DNA from: Deltaproteobacteria bacterium
GTDB lineage: Bacteria > Bdellovibrionota > FAC87 > UBA2466
Length of the DNA stretch: 12,004 bases
Direction of reading: 5' to 3'
Assembly: GCA_013205415.1 (NCBI GenBank)
Contig: JABMMY010000093.1
Span: 1-12,004, forward strand
Below, one piece after another: positions 1 to 6,677 of the stretch. The notes beneath the pieces were generated by a model that had not been told where the DNA came from, did not search any database, and saw only the letters and a list, made by a program, of their open reading frames with translations. Made by a program: the position numbers and the translations under genes. Each line of letters starts with the position of its first letter. Position 1 is the first letter of the stretch.

Positions 1-1875
1 GTGATTGGTGGCGGACACGCTGGCTGTGAGGCGGCTCTTGTCTCGGCTAGAATGGGCAGCTCTACACTTCTTGTAAGTATGGATCCCTCAAAGATTGCAG
101 AAATGTCATGCAATCCATCCATTGGTGGAGTTGGCAAAGGCCAACTGGTTAAAGAGATCGATGCCCTAGGTGGCGAGATGGGAATAAATGCAGACTTTAC
201 AGGGATTCAATTTAAAAGATTGAACACCAGAAAAGGTAGCGCAGTTCAATCCTCACGATGTCAGGCCGATAAAAGGCAATACGCTTTACGAATGCAACGG
301 GTGATTAAAGAGACTCCCGGACTAGAGGTCTATCATGGAGAGGTGAAGGCTCTGCTGGTTGAAGGCTCTACAATTAAAGGAATTAGAACGGTAAAGCATA
401 GTGGGGAGTCTGAAGAGCTTTATGCAAAGGCCGTGGTTATTACTGCGGGTACCTTTATGAAGGCCGTAATGCATACTGGACTTGAAAGGTCGGAGGGCGG
501 GCGATTTGGAGAGGCCCCGTCTTTGGGTCTTTCCGATCACCTCAGGGATCTGGGATTTAAACTATTACGGTTGAAGACGGGAACACCAGCTAGACTACTT
601 TCTGAGTCTATCGATTTTTCTCAAATGGAGGAGCAACAGGGGGACCAACCGCCGCATAAGTTTAGTTTCTGGGATAGTTCAATCGCCCTCCCCCAGATAT
701 CCTGTTTTCTTACCTTTACGAATGAAAAAACTCACCAGGCGATAAGAGATAATCTGCATCGGTCACCTTTATATAGCGGAGAGATCAAGGGCGTGGGTCC
801 AAGGTATTGTCCCTCTATCGAAGACAAGGTGGTAAAGTTTCCAGAAAAAAATAGACACCAACTATTTTTTGAACCTGAGGCCCTAGATTCTAATTGGATC
901 TACCCCAATGGCATCTCTACAAGTCTGCCAGCAGATGTTCAGGATACCTTTATTAGAGCGATTCCCGGATGTGACAAGGTAAAGATAGCTAGATATGGTT
1001 ATGCTGTTGAGTATGATTGTATCGACCCAAAACAATTAAAGGCCACCTTAGAATCGCATGAGGTCAACGGTCTATTTCTTGGGGGGCAGGTAAATGGAAC
1101 CTCCGGCTATGAGGAGGCCGCCGCTCAGGGGTTAATTGCGGGAATAAATGCGGCTCTATTATCCCAGGGACGTGATCCATTCACGCTATCTAGAACCGAA
1201 TCGTATATTGGAGTGATGATAGATGACCTGACATCCCTTGGAATCAATGAGCCCTATCGAATGTTTACCTCGAGAGCAGAATATCGACTGTCATTAAGAG
1301 AGGACAATGCAGACCAACGTCTGAGCCAATATGCGCTGGCTTTAGGACTTCTCAGCGACACTCAGAAACAGCAGCTAGAGGAACGAATTCAGATTATTAA
1401 GGCCACCCAAATATTTCTTAAAAAGACATTTCTAAAACCCACCGAAAAGGTACAGGCTCTTCTGGCAAGCAAAGGACTCTCCCCAATGGTGCAGGGACAA
1501 AATCTAGACTCCCTGATTAAACGACCCGAACTATCATTAATAGAGGTCTTGGCAGTCTCCGATATTACAGCTCCTGCAATCCTTGATCGACAGACAGCAG
1601 AGACCATAGAAATAGAGGTGAAATATGAAGGTTATGTGGCCATGCAAAAACTGGAGATCGAACGACTAAAGAAACTTAAAACAATGATCATTCCCTCTAT
1701 TTTGAAATACAGTACCGTCTCAGGACTATCGATCGAAACAAGAGAGAAACTAGAAAAGTTTAGGCCTGCCACACTAGCCGATGCCGCCAATATTTCTGGA
1801 GTGACCCCAGCAGCTCTTTCAGCCCTCTCCTTTCATATTCGACAAAAAACGGATCTTCTTCACAAAACATTATGA
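1..1875 (+). CDS. mnmG: tRNA uridine-34 5-carboxymethylaminomethyl synthesis enzyme MnmG (GidA), 5' end cut off by the window
   Basis: MnmG is the FAD-dependent partner of MnmE. Together they install the (carboxymethyl)aminomethyl group on wobble U34 of several tRNAs, using methylene-tetrahydrofolate. The visible part has 624 residues. The FAD-binding GGGHAG loop lies at residues 3-8. The motif MSCNPSIGGVGKG (35-47) and RYCPSIEDK (268-276) carry the two conserved cysteines, C37 and C270. GYEEAAAQG (369-377) and the PYRMFTSRAEYRL block (418-430) are also typical. In full-length proteins about 10 residues precede the GGGHAG loop, so the GTG at base 1 is most likely an internal valine codon and the true start lies to the left. 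The C-terminal MnmE/tRNA-binding domain is complete and ends in TGA. The stop overlaps the rsmG start by 4 bases (ATGA), which suggests co-translation. No frameshift or missing catalytic residue is visible. Confidence 0.97.
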   Translation: MIGGGHAGCEAALVSARMGSSTLLVSMDPSKIAEMSCNPSIGGVGKGQLVKEIDALGGEMGINADFTGIQFKRLNTRKGSAVQSSRCQADKRQYALRMQRVIKETPGLEVYHGEVKALLVEGSTIKGIRTVKHSGESEELYAKAVVITAGTFMKAVMHTGLERSEGGRFGEAPSLGLSDHLRDLGFKLLRLKTGTPARLLSESIDFSQMEEQQGDQPPHKFSFWDSSIALPQISCFLTFTNEKTHQAIRDNLHRSPLYSGEIKGVGPRYCPSIEDKVVKFPEKNRHQLFFEPEALDSNWIYPNGISTSLPADVQDTFIRAIPGCDKVKIARYGYAVEYDCIDPKQLKATLESHEVNGLFLGGQVNGTSGYEEAAAQGLIAGINAALLSQGRDPFTLSRTESYIGVMIDDLTSLGINEPYRMFTSRAEYRLSLREDNADQRLSQYALALGLLSDTQKQQLEERIQIIKATQIFLKKTFLKPTEKVQALLASKGLSPMVQGQNLDSLIKRPELSLIEVLAVSDITAPAILDRQTAETIEIEVKYEGYVAMQKLEIERLKKLKTMIIPSILKYSTVSGLSIETREKLEKFRPATLADAANISGVTPAALSALSFHIRQKTDLLHKTL

Positions 1876-2507
1876 TAAGCGAACACTTTAAAAATTTCAC
1901 AGATAAATTTCCAAATTTGCCCAAGACCTCAGAAAGAGAGATTGGCCTCTATGAAGCACATTTTGCTCTCTTGAAAAGCTGGAACGAGAACATGTCTCTG
2001 GTCTCTCGAAAAAGTATCGAAAAATCCTTTGCCTCCCATTACCTAGATAGTATTTTTATTTCCGATTTTGCCGAATCAAAAAGAAAGAATCGCCCCATAT
2101 TTGATCTGGGTACGGGCGCTGGATTTCCGGGTGTGATCACAGCCATTCGTTATCCTAATGCAGAGGTAAATATTTATGAGCGAATGCTAAAGAAGCAGGG
2201 CTTTCTGCAGGTAGTACTCACCACACTAAATTTAGAGAATATTAGATTGGGCGGAGACTTCCCTGTGGAGAGACAAACGGGCCTGTTTTTGGCTAGAGCA
2301 GTTCTTCCTCCTGCAGAACTATTTAAATTCATGGGTGCTCGCATGACAGAATCTAGTACGCTCATTTTAAATGTGGGCGGAAGCAGCGACGCCATAGTTT
2401 GTGGAAAAGGGTTTGAGAAAACAGGAGAGCTCTATTATGAACTTCCCATGGATTGCGGCGCTAGAAGAGTTGAGAGTTTTGACTATGTTCCACGTGGAAC
2501 AAAATAG
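1872..2507 (+). CDS. rsmG: 16S rRNA (guanine-527-N7) methyltransferase RsmG (GidB)
   Basis: RsmG uses S-adenosylmethionine to methylate N7 of G527 in the 530 loop of 16S rRNA. The protein has 211 residues, normal for the family. The SAM-binding glycine-rich motif DLGTGAGFPG lies at 78-87. The family's N-terminal helical region precedes it, with NMSLVSR (40-46) and HYLDS (56-60) matching the usual N-L-T and H-L-D-S positions. A conserved ARA segment is at 141-143. The ATG overlaps the mnmG stop, as is common for gidA-gidB pairs. The last seven codons (YVPRGTK) are largely made of a perfect parS palindrome, so this C-terminus is shaped by a DNA site as well as by protein function. RsmG C-termini are variable, which would make room for this. 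A 293-bp gap follows before parA. Confidence 0.95.
   Translation: MISEHFKNFTDKFPNLPKTSEREIGLYEAHFALLKSWNENMSLVSRKSIEKSFASHYLDSIFISDFAESKRKNRPIFDLGTGAGFPGVITAIRYPNAEVNIYERMLKKQGFLQVVLTTLNLENIRLGGDFPVERQTGLFLARAVLPPAELFKFMGARMTESSTLILNVGGSSDAIVCGKGFEKTGELYYELPMDCGARRVESFDYVPRGTK
2486..2501. promoter_or_regulatory. parS: parS centromere site 1, embedded in the 3' end of rsmG
   Basis: The 16-bp sequence TGTTCCACGTGGAACA is a perfect palindrome and matches the classical bacterial parS consensus. It is the site where ParB nucleates, and the ParB here contains the usual HTH and CTP-binding motifs. The site lies entirely inside rsmG, where it encodes part of YVPRGTK and ends four bases before the TAG begins on its last base. 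Known role: it loads ParB clamps that spread along origin-proximal DNA. Inference: it serves the parAB genes directly downstream. Confidence 0.97.
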
Positions 2508-2516
2508 ACTCAATTT

Positions 2517-2532
2517 TGTTCCACGTGGAACA
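2517..2532. promoter_or_regulatory. parS: parS centromere site 2, just after rsmG
   Basis: This is a second exact copy of TGTTCCACGTGGAACA, centred 31 bp from site 1. That is close to three helical turns, so the two sites would sit on nearly the same face of the DNA. It lies in the rsmG-parA gap, followed at once by a run of six C. I found no further full copy in the window. The half-match near 11181 is too weak to count. Confidence 0.97.
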
Positions 2533-2618
2533 CCCCCCAGATTTCTATTTTTAAAATAAATTTTCTCCTATCAAAGTGAGATCGGTGAGCCGTCAAAATA
2601 AAAAAGAGAATGGGAACT

Positions 2619-2652
2619 CCGGAAACCTATTTCTGGTGTGCACCGCGGCACA
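2619..2652. repeat. two back-to-back inverted repeats (possible RNA hairpins)
   Basis: The first repeat pairs CCGGAAA (2619-2625) with TTTCTGG (2630-2636) around a CCTA loop. That gives seven pairs, one of which is a G-U wobble if transcribed from the + strand. The second starts at the next base and pairs TGTGC (2637-2641) with GCACA (2648-2652) around a six-base loop. No T-run follows on the + strand, so this is not a classical terminator for rsmG. On the - strand a T-rich stretch follows only about 12 bases after the stem. The role is unknown. Confidence 0.4.
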
Positions 2653-2800
2653 AAAATCCGATACAGGGCACTGAAAAAAAAGTTATTTTGTCTATGAAGA
2701 AATAGCGGTAAATATTTATTATTAATAAAAAATTTTGAAGATCTAAAATTAATATGATAAAAATATCAAACACATATTCTAACTAGGTCCGTACAAAATT

Positions 2801-3724
2801 ATGGCAAACATCATAGCAATTGCGAATCAAAAGGGTGGAGTCGGAAAAACCACGACAGCAGTCAATCTTGCGGCTTCGATCGCTGTTGCAGAGAAAAAAG
2901 TTTTATTAGTGGATCTTGATCCGCAGGGAAATGCATCGAGTGGATTAGGTATTCAAAAAGGATTGTTCATTGATAAAAATATTTATCACGTTCTAATCGA
3001 CGATTTGCCAATGAGAGAGACTATCTATCCCACAGACCTTGAGTTTTTAAAGGTTTGTCCCTCCGATAATAATTTGAGTGGTGCAGAGATTGAATTGGTG
3101 CAGGCTATTGCACGAGAAACGAGATTAAAAAATGCATTTGAAGAGTTAATAAAATCTGAAGGGATGAAGTTCGATTATATTTTTATCGACTGCCCACCCT
3201 CATTAGGTCTTTTAACACTTAATGCCTTAACGGCCGCCAACTACTATTTAATTCCACTTCAGTGCGAGTATTATGCGATGGAAGGATTGGGACAGTTTTT
3301 ACATACGGCAGAGCTTATTCGAAAAGGATTAAACAAAGATTTGCAGCAGTTGGGAATTTTATTAACGATGTTTGATTCTAGAAATAATCTTTCAAGACAG
3401 GTCGTAACCGAGGTGAAGAGTCACTTCAAGAGTACTGTATTTGATACGGTGATTCCAAGAAATGTAAAGTTGAGCGAGAGTCCTAGTCATGGAAAGCCTG
3501 TGTTGCTCTATGACATTAGCTCTACAGGATCTCAGAGTTATTTAAGCTTGGCTCAAGAGGTAATAAGGCGATTAGAGGGGCCTGAAAAAATCGGGGAGAC
3601 AAAACCCCAGCTAAAGGTTGAGACTGAGCCATCAATGACTGAAGATATTTTAGAGATTCCAGTAGAAATTTTAAATGAAATTAGACTGACCGAACAGAAA
3701 GGTATCGAACATGGCAACTCTTGA
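2801..3724 (+). CDS. parA: chromosome-partitioning ATPase ParA (Soj family)
   Basis: ParA is a deviant Walker A ATPase. It binds nonspecific DNA as an ATP dimer and is released by ParB-stimulated hydrolysis, which moves the ParB-parS complex. The deviant P-loop KGGVGKTT is at 11-18, with signature lysine K11 and catalytic-loop lysine K16. DLDPQGN (38-44) forms the A' motif, and YIFIDCPPSLG (126-136) the Walker B region with D130. PRNVKLSESPSHGKPV (219-234) is the conserved C-terminal family block. There is no N-terminal HTH, so this is the short chromosomal type. The core ends near residue 260. A 47-residue acidic tail follows, longer than in typical Soj proteins of about 255-265 residues. 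The start ATG is preceded only by a weak AGGT. The gene overlaps parB by 14 bp. Confidence 0.97.
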   Translation: MANIIAIANQKGGVGKTTTAVNLAASIAVAEKKVLLVDLDPQGNASSGLGIQKGLFIDKNIYHVLIDDLPMRETIYPTDLEFLKVCPSDNNLSGAEIELVQAIARETRLKNAFEELIKSEGMKFDYIFIDCPPSLGLLTLNALTAANYYLIPLQCEYYAMEGLGQFLHTAELIRKGLNKDLQQLGILLTMFDSRNNLSRQVVTEVKSHFKSTVFDTVIPRNVKLSESPSHGKPVLLYDISSTGSQSYLSLAQEVIRRLEGPEKIGETKPQLKVETEPSMTEDILEIPVEILNEIRLTEQKGIEHGNS

Positions 3725-4628
3725 TCTTGACAGAAAAAAACCACTAGGAAGAGGCTTGGCCTCTTTAATTCCCGAGGCCCAGGGCCCTGAAGGAACATTG
3801 CCAGGCTCCCAATATAAGAAAGATTTCTTCTATTGCGACATCGAGAAGATCGTTCCTAATACCTATCAACCCAGAAAAATTTTTAAAAAAGAGGCTCTCG
3901 ATGAGCTTGTAGAATCGGTTAAGGTTCATGGAGTGATCCAACCCTTAATTGTTAGACAAAAAGATGGGCGATATGAATTGATCGCCGGAGAGCGTCGTTG
4001 GCGAGCGGCTCAGCGTGCAGGTCTGAAACAGGTTCCGGTAGTAGTGAAGGAGATCGATGGGGACCAAACCTCATTAGAAATGGCGATCATTGAAAATATT
4101 CAACGAGAAGATTTAAACTGTATTGAAGAGGCCATTGCCTATCAACAATTGATGGATGAATTTCAATTGTCTCAAGAAGATATTGCAACGCGTGTCGGAA
4201 AAAATAGAGCGACTATTGCCAATATGTTGCGGTTACTAAGATTACCAGCGGTGATTCGCGAAGACATCACGGCGGGTAATATAACGATGGGTCATGCTAG
4301 AGCATTGTTATCTTTAGAATCGGCCGATGACCAAATGGCCGTTCGTGAAATGATAGTAAAGAAAAAACTATCTGTTCGTGAAACAGAACGCAAAGTTAAC
4401 GAATATCTTCGTGACAAAAATAAGGATACCACCACACCGACGCCAGAAAATATTCATGTAAGAGCTCTAGAGGAGGATCTCAAGAGAATTTTTGGAACCA
4501 TGGTGAAAATTGTGGGCTCTGAAAAACAGGGATTAATTCAAATTACCTATTCAACGCGCGAAGATTTAATGCGCCTTGCTGATCAGCTAAAAGGGGAAAA
4601 TGTTTCAACGCAGAACGGATCCATTTGA
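3711..4628 (+). CDS. parB: ParB/Spo0J chromosome-partitioning CTPase clamp protein
   Basis: ParB binds parS, hydrolyses CTP and slides as a clamp to form the partition complex. The protein has 305 residues. The short N-terminal ParA-activating peptide includes LGRGLASLI (12-20). The CTP-binding N-domain shows GVIQPLIVR (74-82), GERRWRAAQRAG (93-104) and ENIQRED (128-134). A helix-turn-helix region spans about 153-176 (SQEDIATRVGKNRATIANML). A C-terminal dimerisation domain covers about 247-296, starting HVRALEEDLKRIFG. The start ATG lies inside the end of parA, with AAAGG (3698-3702) eight bases upstream, which supports this start and translational coupling. Two perfect target sites lie about 1.2 kb upstream. 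The 3' end overlaps the bactofilin gene by 29 bp. All family motifs are intact. Confidence 0.97.
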   Translation: MATLDLDRKKPLGRGLASLIPEAQGPEGTLPGSQYKKDFFYCDIEKIVPNTYQPRKIFKKEALDELVESVKVHGVIQPLIVRQKDGRYELIAGERRWRAAQRAGLKQVPVVVKEIDGDQTSLEMAIIENIQREDLNCIEEAIAYQQLMDEFQLSQEDIATRVGKNRATIANMLRLLRLPAVIREDITAGNITMGHARALLSLESADDQMAVREMIVKKKLSVRETERKVNEYLRDKNKDTTTPTPENIHVRALEEDLKRIFGTMVKIVGSEKQGLIQITYSTREDLMRLADQLKGENVSTQNGSI

Positions 4629-4998
4629 CCTTCCCTCTGGAGGTCATGAAATAACGGTGGTGCTCCAAAAGGGCTGTCACTTAGAAGGTCGCTTACAGTT
4701 TGAAGGAACTGCCCGCATCGATGGCAGTTTTAAAGGGGAGATCTTTACGCCCGATATCTTAATTATTGGAGATGAAGCACAGGTTACGGGCCAGGTAGAG
4801 GCCGATGTTGTTATTATTTCAGGCCATTTTTCAGGTGATGTCTACGCAACGCAGCGAGTCGAGATACAGGCTCCCGCCGTAGTTCGTGGCACTATTCAGA
4901 CTGCCATACTCCAAATTGAGGAGGGGGCTGTCTTTGATGGAAAAACAAAAATGCTAGGCCCTCTTCCCGGTCTACCCCGCCAAACAAAGGTAAACTGA
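4600..4998 (+). CDS. bactofilin family cytoskeletal protein
   Basis: Bactofilins (DUF583) are small beta-helical proteins that polymerise without nucleotide and act as membrane-associated scaffolds. This 132-residue protein has the expected layout. A short polar N-terminus is followed by a core (about 17-118) of repeated turns rich in G, V, I and small charged pairs. Examples are LEGRLQFEGTARIDGSFKGEI (28-47, spanning two turns) and GQVEADVVIISGHFSGDV (64-81). A short proline-rich tail (120-128) closes it. The ATG at 4600 lies inside parB in another frame, with AGGGG (4592-4596) just upstream, so it starts 29 bp before the parB stop. That tight link suggests co-expression with ParAB. In Myxococcus, bactofilins scaffold the ParABS system, so a similar role here is plausible but inferred. 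The bac paralogue cannot be decided from sequence alone. Confidence 0.93.
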   Translation: MFQRRTDPFDLPSGGHEITVVLQKGCHLEGRLQFEGTARIDGSFKGEIFTPDILIIGDEAQVTGQVEADVVIISGHFSGDVYATQRVEIQAPAVVRGTIQTAILQIEEGAVFDGKTKMLGPLPGLPRQTKVN

Positions 4999-5043
4999 CG
5001 ACTAAGACCTCTGAAACACTGGCTAAAAAGCCGATCCCCTTCC

Positions 5044-5072
5044 TTGACACGCCCATTCCTCGGCTGTAAATA
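5044..5072 (+). promoter_or_regulatory. probable sigma-70-type promoter of the ATP synthase operon
   Basis: A perfect -35 hexamer TTGACA (5044-5049) is followed after exactly 17 bp by TAAATA (5067-5072), a moderate -10 element. It sits in the only sizeable gap (4999-5136) before the eight-gene block 5137-10933, 64 bp upstream of the first ATG. The gap also has a small GGCT-AAAA-AGCC inverted repeat (5021-5032) without a T-run. Transcription may therefore also read through from parAB-bactofilin. Confidence 0.6.
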
Positions 5073-5124
5073 AAAGCAGCTAAACTGTGTACAGGGTGCC
5101 AGTTTTGAACTGAAAAAAGAGGCT

Positions 5125-5130
5125 AAGAGG
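5125..5130 (+). promoter_or_regulatory. ribosome binding site deciding the atpF' start
   Basis: AAGAGG lies six bases before the ATG at 5137. A second in-frame ATG at 5146 would be 15 bases away, so the upstream ATG is preferred. Confidence 0.6.
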
Positions 5131-5136
5131 AACGCC

Positions 5137-5652
5137 ATGCAGATAATGGAAGGGCTTGTATTAAATCAGCAGTTTGCAATCGAGTTTTCGATTCAGCTAG
5201 CCCTATTTCTATCTAGTTTATTTGTCATGAACCTATTGGTTTTCAAACCCCTCCTAGAATTAATCCACATTCGAGAACAAAAAACCCGCGGACTTAAAGA
5301 TGCCGCTGAAAAAGCAAAACTAAAGGCGGAGAAACTAAAAGCAGATTACGAAAATTTTATTAAGGCAGAGCATCGCACGACCTCGTTATGGATGGATGAG
5401 GAACGAAAGAAAATTTCTGAAGAGGAACATCGTATCACTCAAGCCGCGCGTGATGACGTGGGTGAAAAATTAAACGGTCTTAGAAAACAGATTAATACAG
5501 ATGTCGAAAAGGCTCGCGCAGATCTCTCCCCGTTAATTTCAGATTTTGCTAGCAGAATTGCTAGTAAATTAGTGGGAAAAACGGTGAGTATTGCAGGCAT
5601 AGATAGTGATTTAAAAAAAAACTTAAATAATCGACCGGTAGTACAAGGGTAG
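5137..5652 (+). CDS. atpF': ATP synthase F0 subunit b-type, first copy (b')
   Basis: This 171-residue protein has the architecture of an F0 b subunit. A single N-terminal membrane helix (about 15-36) is followed by a basic turn FKPLLELIHIREQKT (36-50) and a long, charged, almost glycine-free helix (about 50-135) that would form the peripheral-stalk coiled coil. A short C-terminal part would contact delta and F1. A second b-type gene follows two bases later. Paired b and b' genes of this kind occur in photosynthetic bacteria and many Deltaproteobacteria-like lineages and form a heterodimeric stalk. The b'-first assignment follows the usual operon order, not a diagnostic residue, so the two labels could be swapped. 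It is the first gene after the TTGACA promoter. Confidence 0.85.
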   Translation: MQIMEGLVLNQQFAIEFSIQLALFLSSLFVMNLLVFKPLLELIHIREQKTRGLKDAAEKAKLKAEKLKADYENFIKAEHRTTSLWMDEERKKISEEEHRITQAARDDVGEKLNGLRKQINTDVEKARADLSPLISDFASRIASKLVGKTVSIAGIDSDLKKNLNNRPVVQG

Positions 5653-5654
5653 AG

Positions 5655-6137
5655 ATGGAAACAAGTACAGTCATTGCGAGCCTCTTAAATTTCAGTGTAG
5701 TACTGTTTGTTTTGGTTTATTTTAGTAGAAAACCGTTTGGACAATTTTTATTAGCCCGATCCGAATCTGTGAAAAAACAGATCGGCGAAGCAGAAAAACT
5801 TTCTCTTGAAGCAAATGCGGCGCTCGCAAAATGGGAGAGTCATTGGAATTTGGCCCAAACTCATGCGAAACAAAACCATATCGATGCGGTAGAGAGTCTA
5901 AAAAAATTCAAAGAAAAGGCTATCCTAGAGGCAAAGCAGGAGTCTGATCGAATGAAAAAAGAGGCAGATTTGATGAGTGTGGGTGAAACGGTCAAAGCAA
6001 AAAAAGCCTTACAACGAGAGGCCATTGAAAGAAGTGTTGAGCTTGCTGAGCTTTATTTAGGAGAACACCTACCCGCGCAGGATAAGCATAAGCTGGTATC
6101 GGAATTTGTGGAGTTGGTAGGTCATGGCACAAGATAA
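5655..6137 (+). CDS. atpF: ATP synthase F0 subunit b
   Basis: This is the second b-type subunit, 160 residues long. A hydrophobic N-terminal helix (about 5-23) leads into the RKPFGQFLLARSESVKKQI region (25-43), the usual b-subunit membrane exit where the helix becomes a charged stalk. A long lysine- and glutamate-rich helix (about 38-125) follows, then a short helical C-terminus. The protein would sit in the inner membrane, joining subunit a to the delta subunit and holding F1 still against rotation. The ATG is two bases after the atpF' stop and uses an AAGGG (5645-5649) inside the end of that gene. The 3' end overlaps atpH by 14 bp. It has diverged strongly from the upstream b-type protein, so this is not a recent duplication. 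Confidence 0.9.
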   Translation: METSTVIASLLNFSVVLFVLVYFSRKPFGQFLLARSESVKKQIGEAEKLSLEANAALAKWESHWNLAQTHAKQNHIDAVESLKKFKEKAILEAKQESDRMKKEADLMSVGETVKAKKALQREAIERSVELAELYLGEHLPAQDKHKLVSEFVELVGHGTR

Positions 6138-6666
6138 AGTTTCATATCGTTACGCTAAGGCGATTTTTGATTATGTGAACGATGGAGCGACTCTTCGATC
6201 CTTAATTGCAGAATTAAAAGAGTTTGCACAAATCGTAAGCACTCACTCGGAACTATCCTTGGTATTAACAGGGGATATTTATTCTACAGAAGATCGCCAT
6301 GCTATTTTGAAGGACCTATTTTTAAAAAAATCTTTTTCAGAAACTGCTAAGCGAGTTTTTATGGTTTTGTCCTCTGCGAAACGACTGGGTTTCCTTTCTT
6401 CTGTTGCAGAGAGACTACAGCTAATTCTTTTAGAGTCTACTAATGTCATGCCGCTAATTGTAGAAACGGCCACGACACTTGAAGCAGATGAAAAGAAAAA
6501 AATTGAAGAAAAATTTCAGACACTATTAGGGAAAAAGGTAGAGGCTACTTACATCGTAGTTCCCTCTTTAATTGGGGGACTGAAAGCAACTGCTGGAGGC
6601 CGCACTTACGATGGCTCCTTAGTAGGATGGTTAAATAGTTTTGAAGATAGTTTAATTTCGGGTTAA
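6124..6666 (+). CDS. atpH: ATP synthase F1 subunit delta
   Basis: Delta caps the F1 hexamer and binds the b stalk. The 180-residue length is typical. The N-terminal six-helix domain starts with SYRYAKAIFDYV (7-18), the family's hallmark RYAKALF-like segment. The C-terminal domain carries the conserved block from about 147 to 170, with PSLIGGLKATAGG (147-159) and YDGSLVGWL (162-170), equivalent to the usual LIGG...DGS...L pattern. The start ATG lies inside the last codons of atpF (14-bp overlap), with GGTAGGT just upstream. The spacing to atpA is 11 bases. No abnormality is visible. Confidence 0.95.
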   Translation: MAQDKVSYRYAKAIFDYVNDGATLRSLIAELKEFAQIVSTHSELSLVLTGDIYSTEDRHAILKDLFLKKSFSETAKRVFMVLSSAKRLGFLSSVAERLQLILLESTNVMPLIVETATTLEADEKKKIEEKFQTLLGKKVEATYIVVPSLIGGLKATAGGRTYDGSLVGWLNSFEDSLISG

Positions 6667-6677
6667 TTGGAGAAAAT

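Larger units (their letters stand above)
2508..2800. other. rsmG-parA intergenic region: parS, paired hairpins and AT-rich parAB leader
   Basis: This gap of 293 bases holds no convincing gene. In order it contains parS site 2 (2517-2532), a C6 run (2533-2538), two adjacent inverted repeats (2619-2636 and 2637-2652), and a very AT-rich stretch (about 2673-2780) that includes the palindrome TTATTAATAA (2719-2728). The parA promoter should lie here, because parA is the first gene after the gap. The best candidate I see is TTGTCT (2688-2693) with TAAATA (2709-2714) at a 15-bp spacing, which is short and weak. I found no cluster of DnaA boxes, so I do not call an origin here. The parA ribosome binding site is also weak (AGGT at 2785-2788). 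Confidence 0.6.

Noticed and set aside
1..3. GTG at base 1 as the start codon of mnmG
   Set aside because: Known MnmG proteins have about ten residues before the GGGHAG loop, so this GTG is most likely an internal valine codon and the gene continues to the left of the window.
2398..2410. A DnaA-box-like TTTTCCACA on the - strand in rsmG
   Set aside because: It is a single site with one mismatch inside coding sequence and has no companion boxes, so it does not support an origin here.
5021..5032. GGCT-AAAA-AGCC as a terminator after the bactofilin
   Set aside because: The stem has only four pairs and is followed by CCGATCCCC, not a T-run, so it is too weak for an intrinsic terminator.
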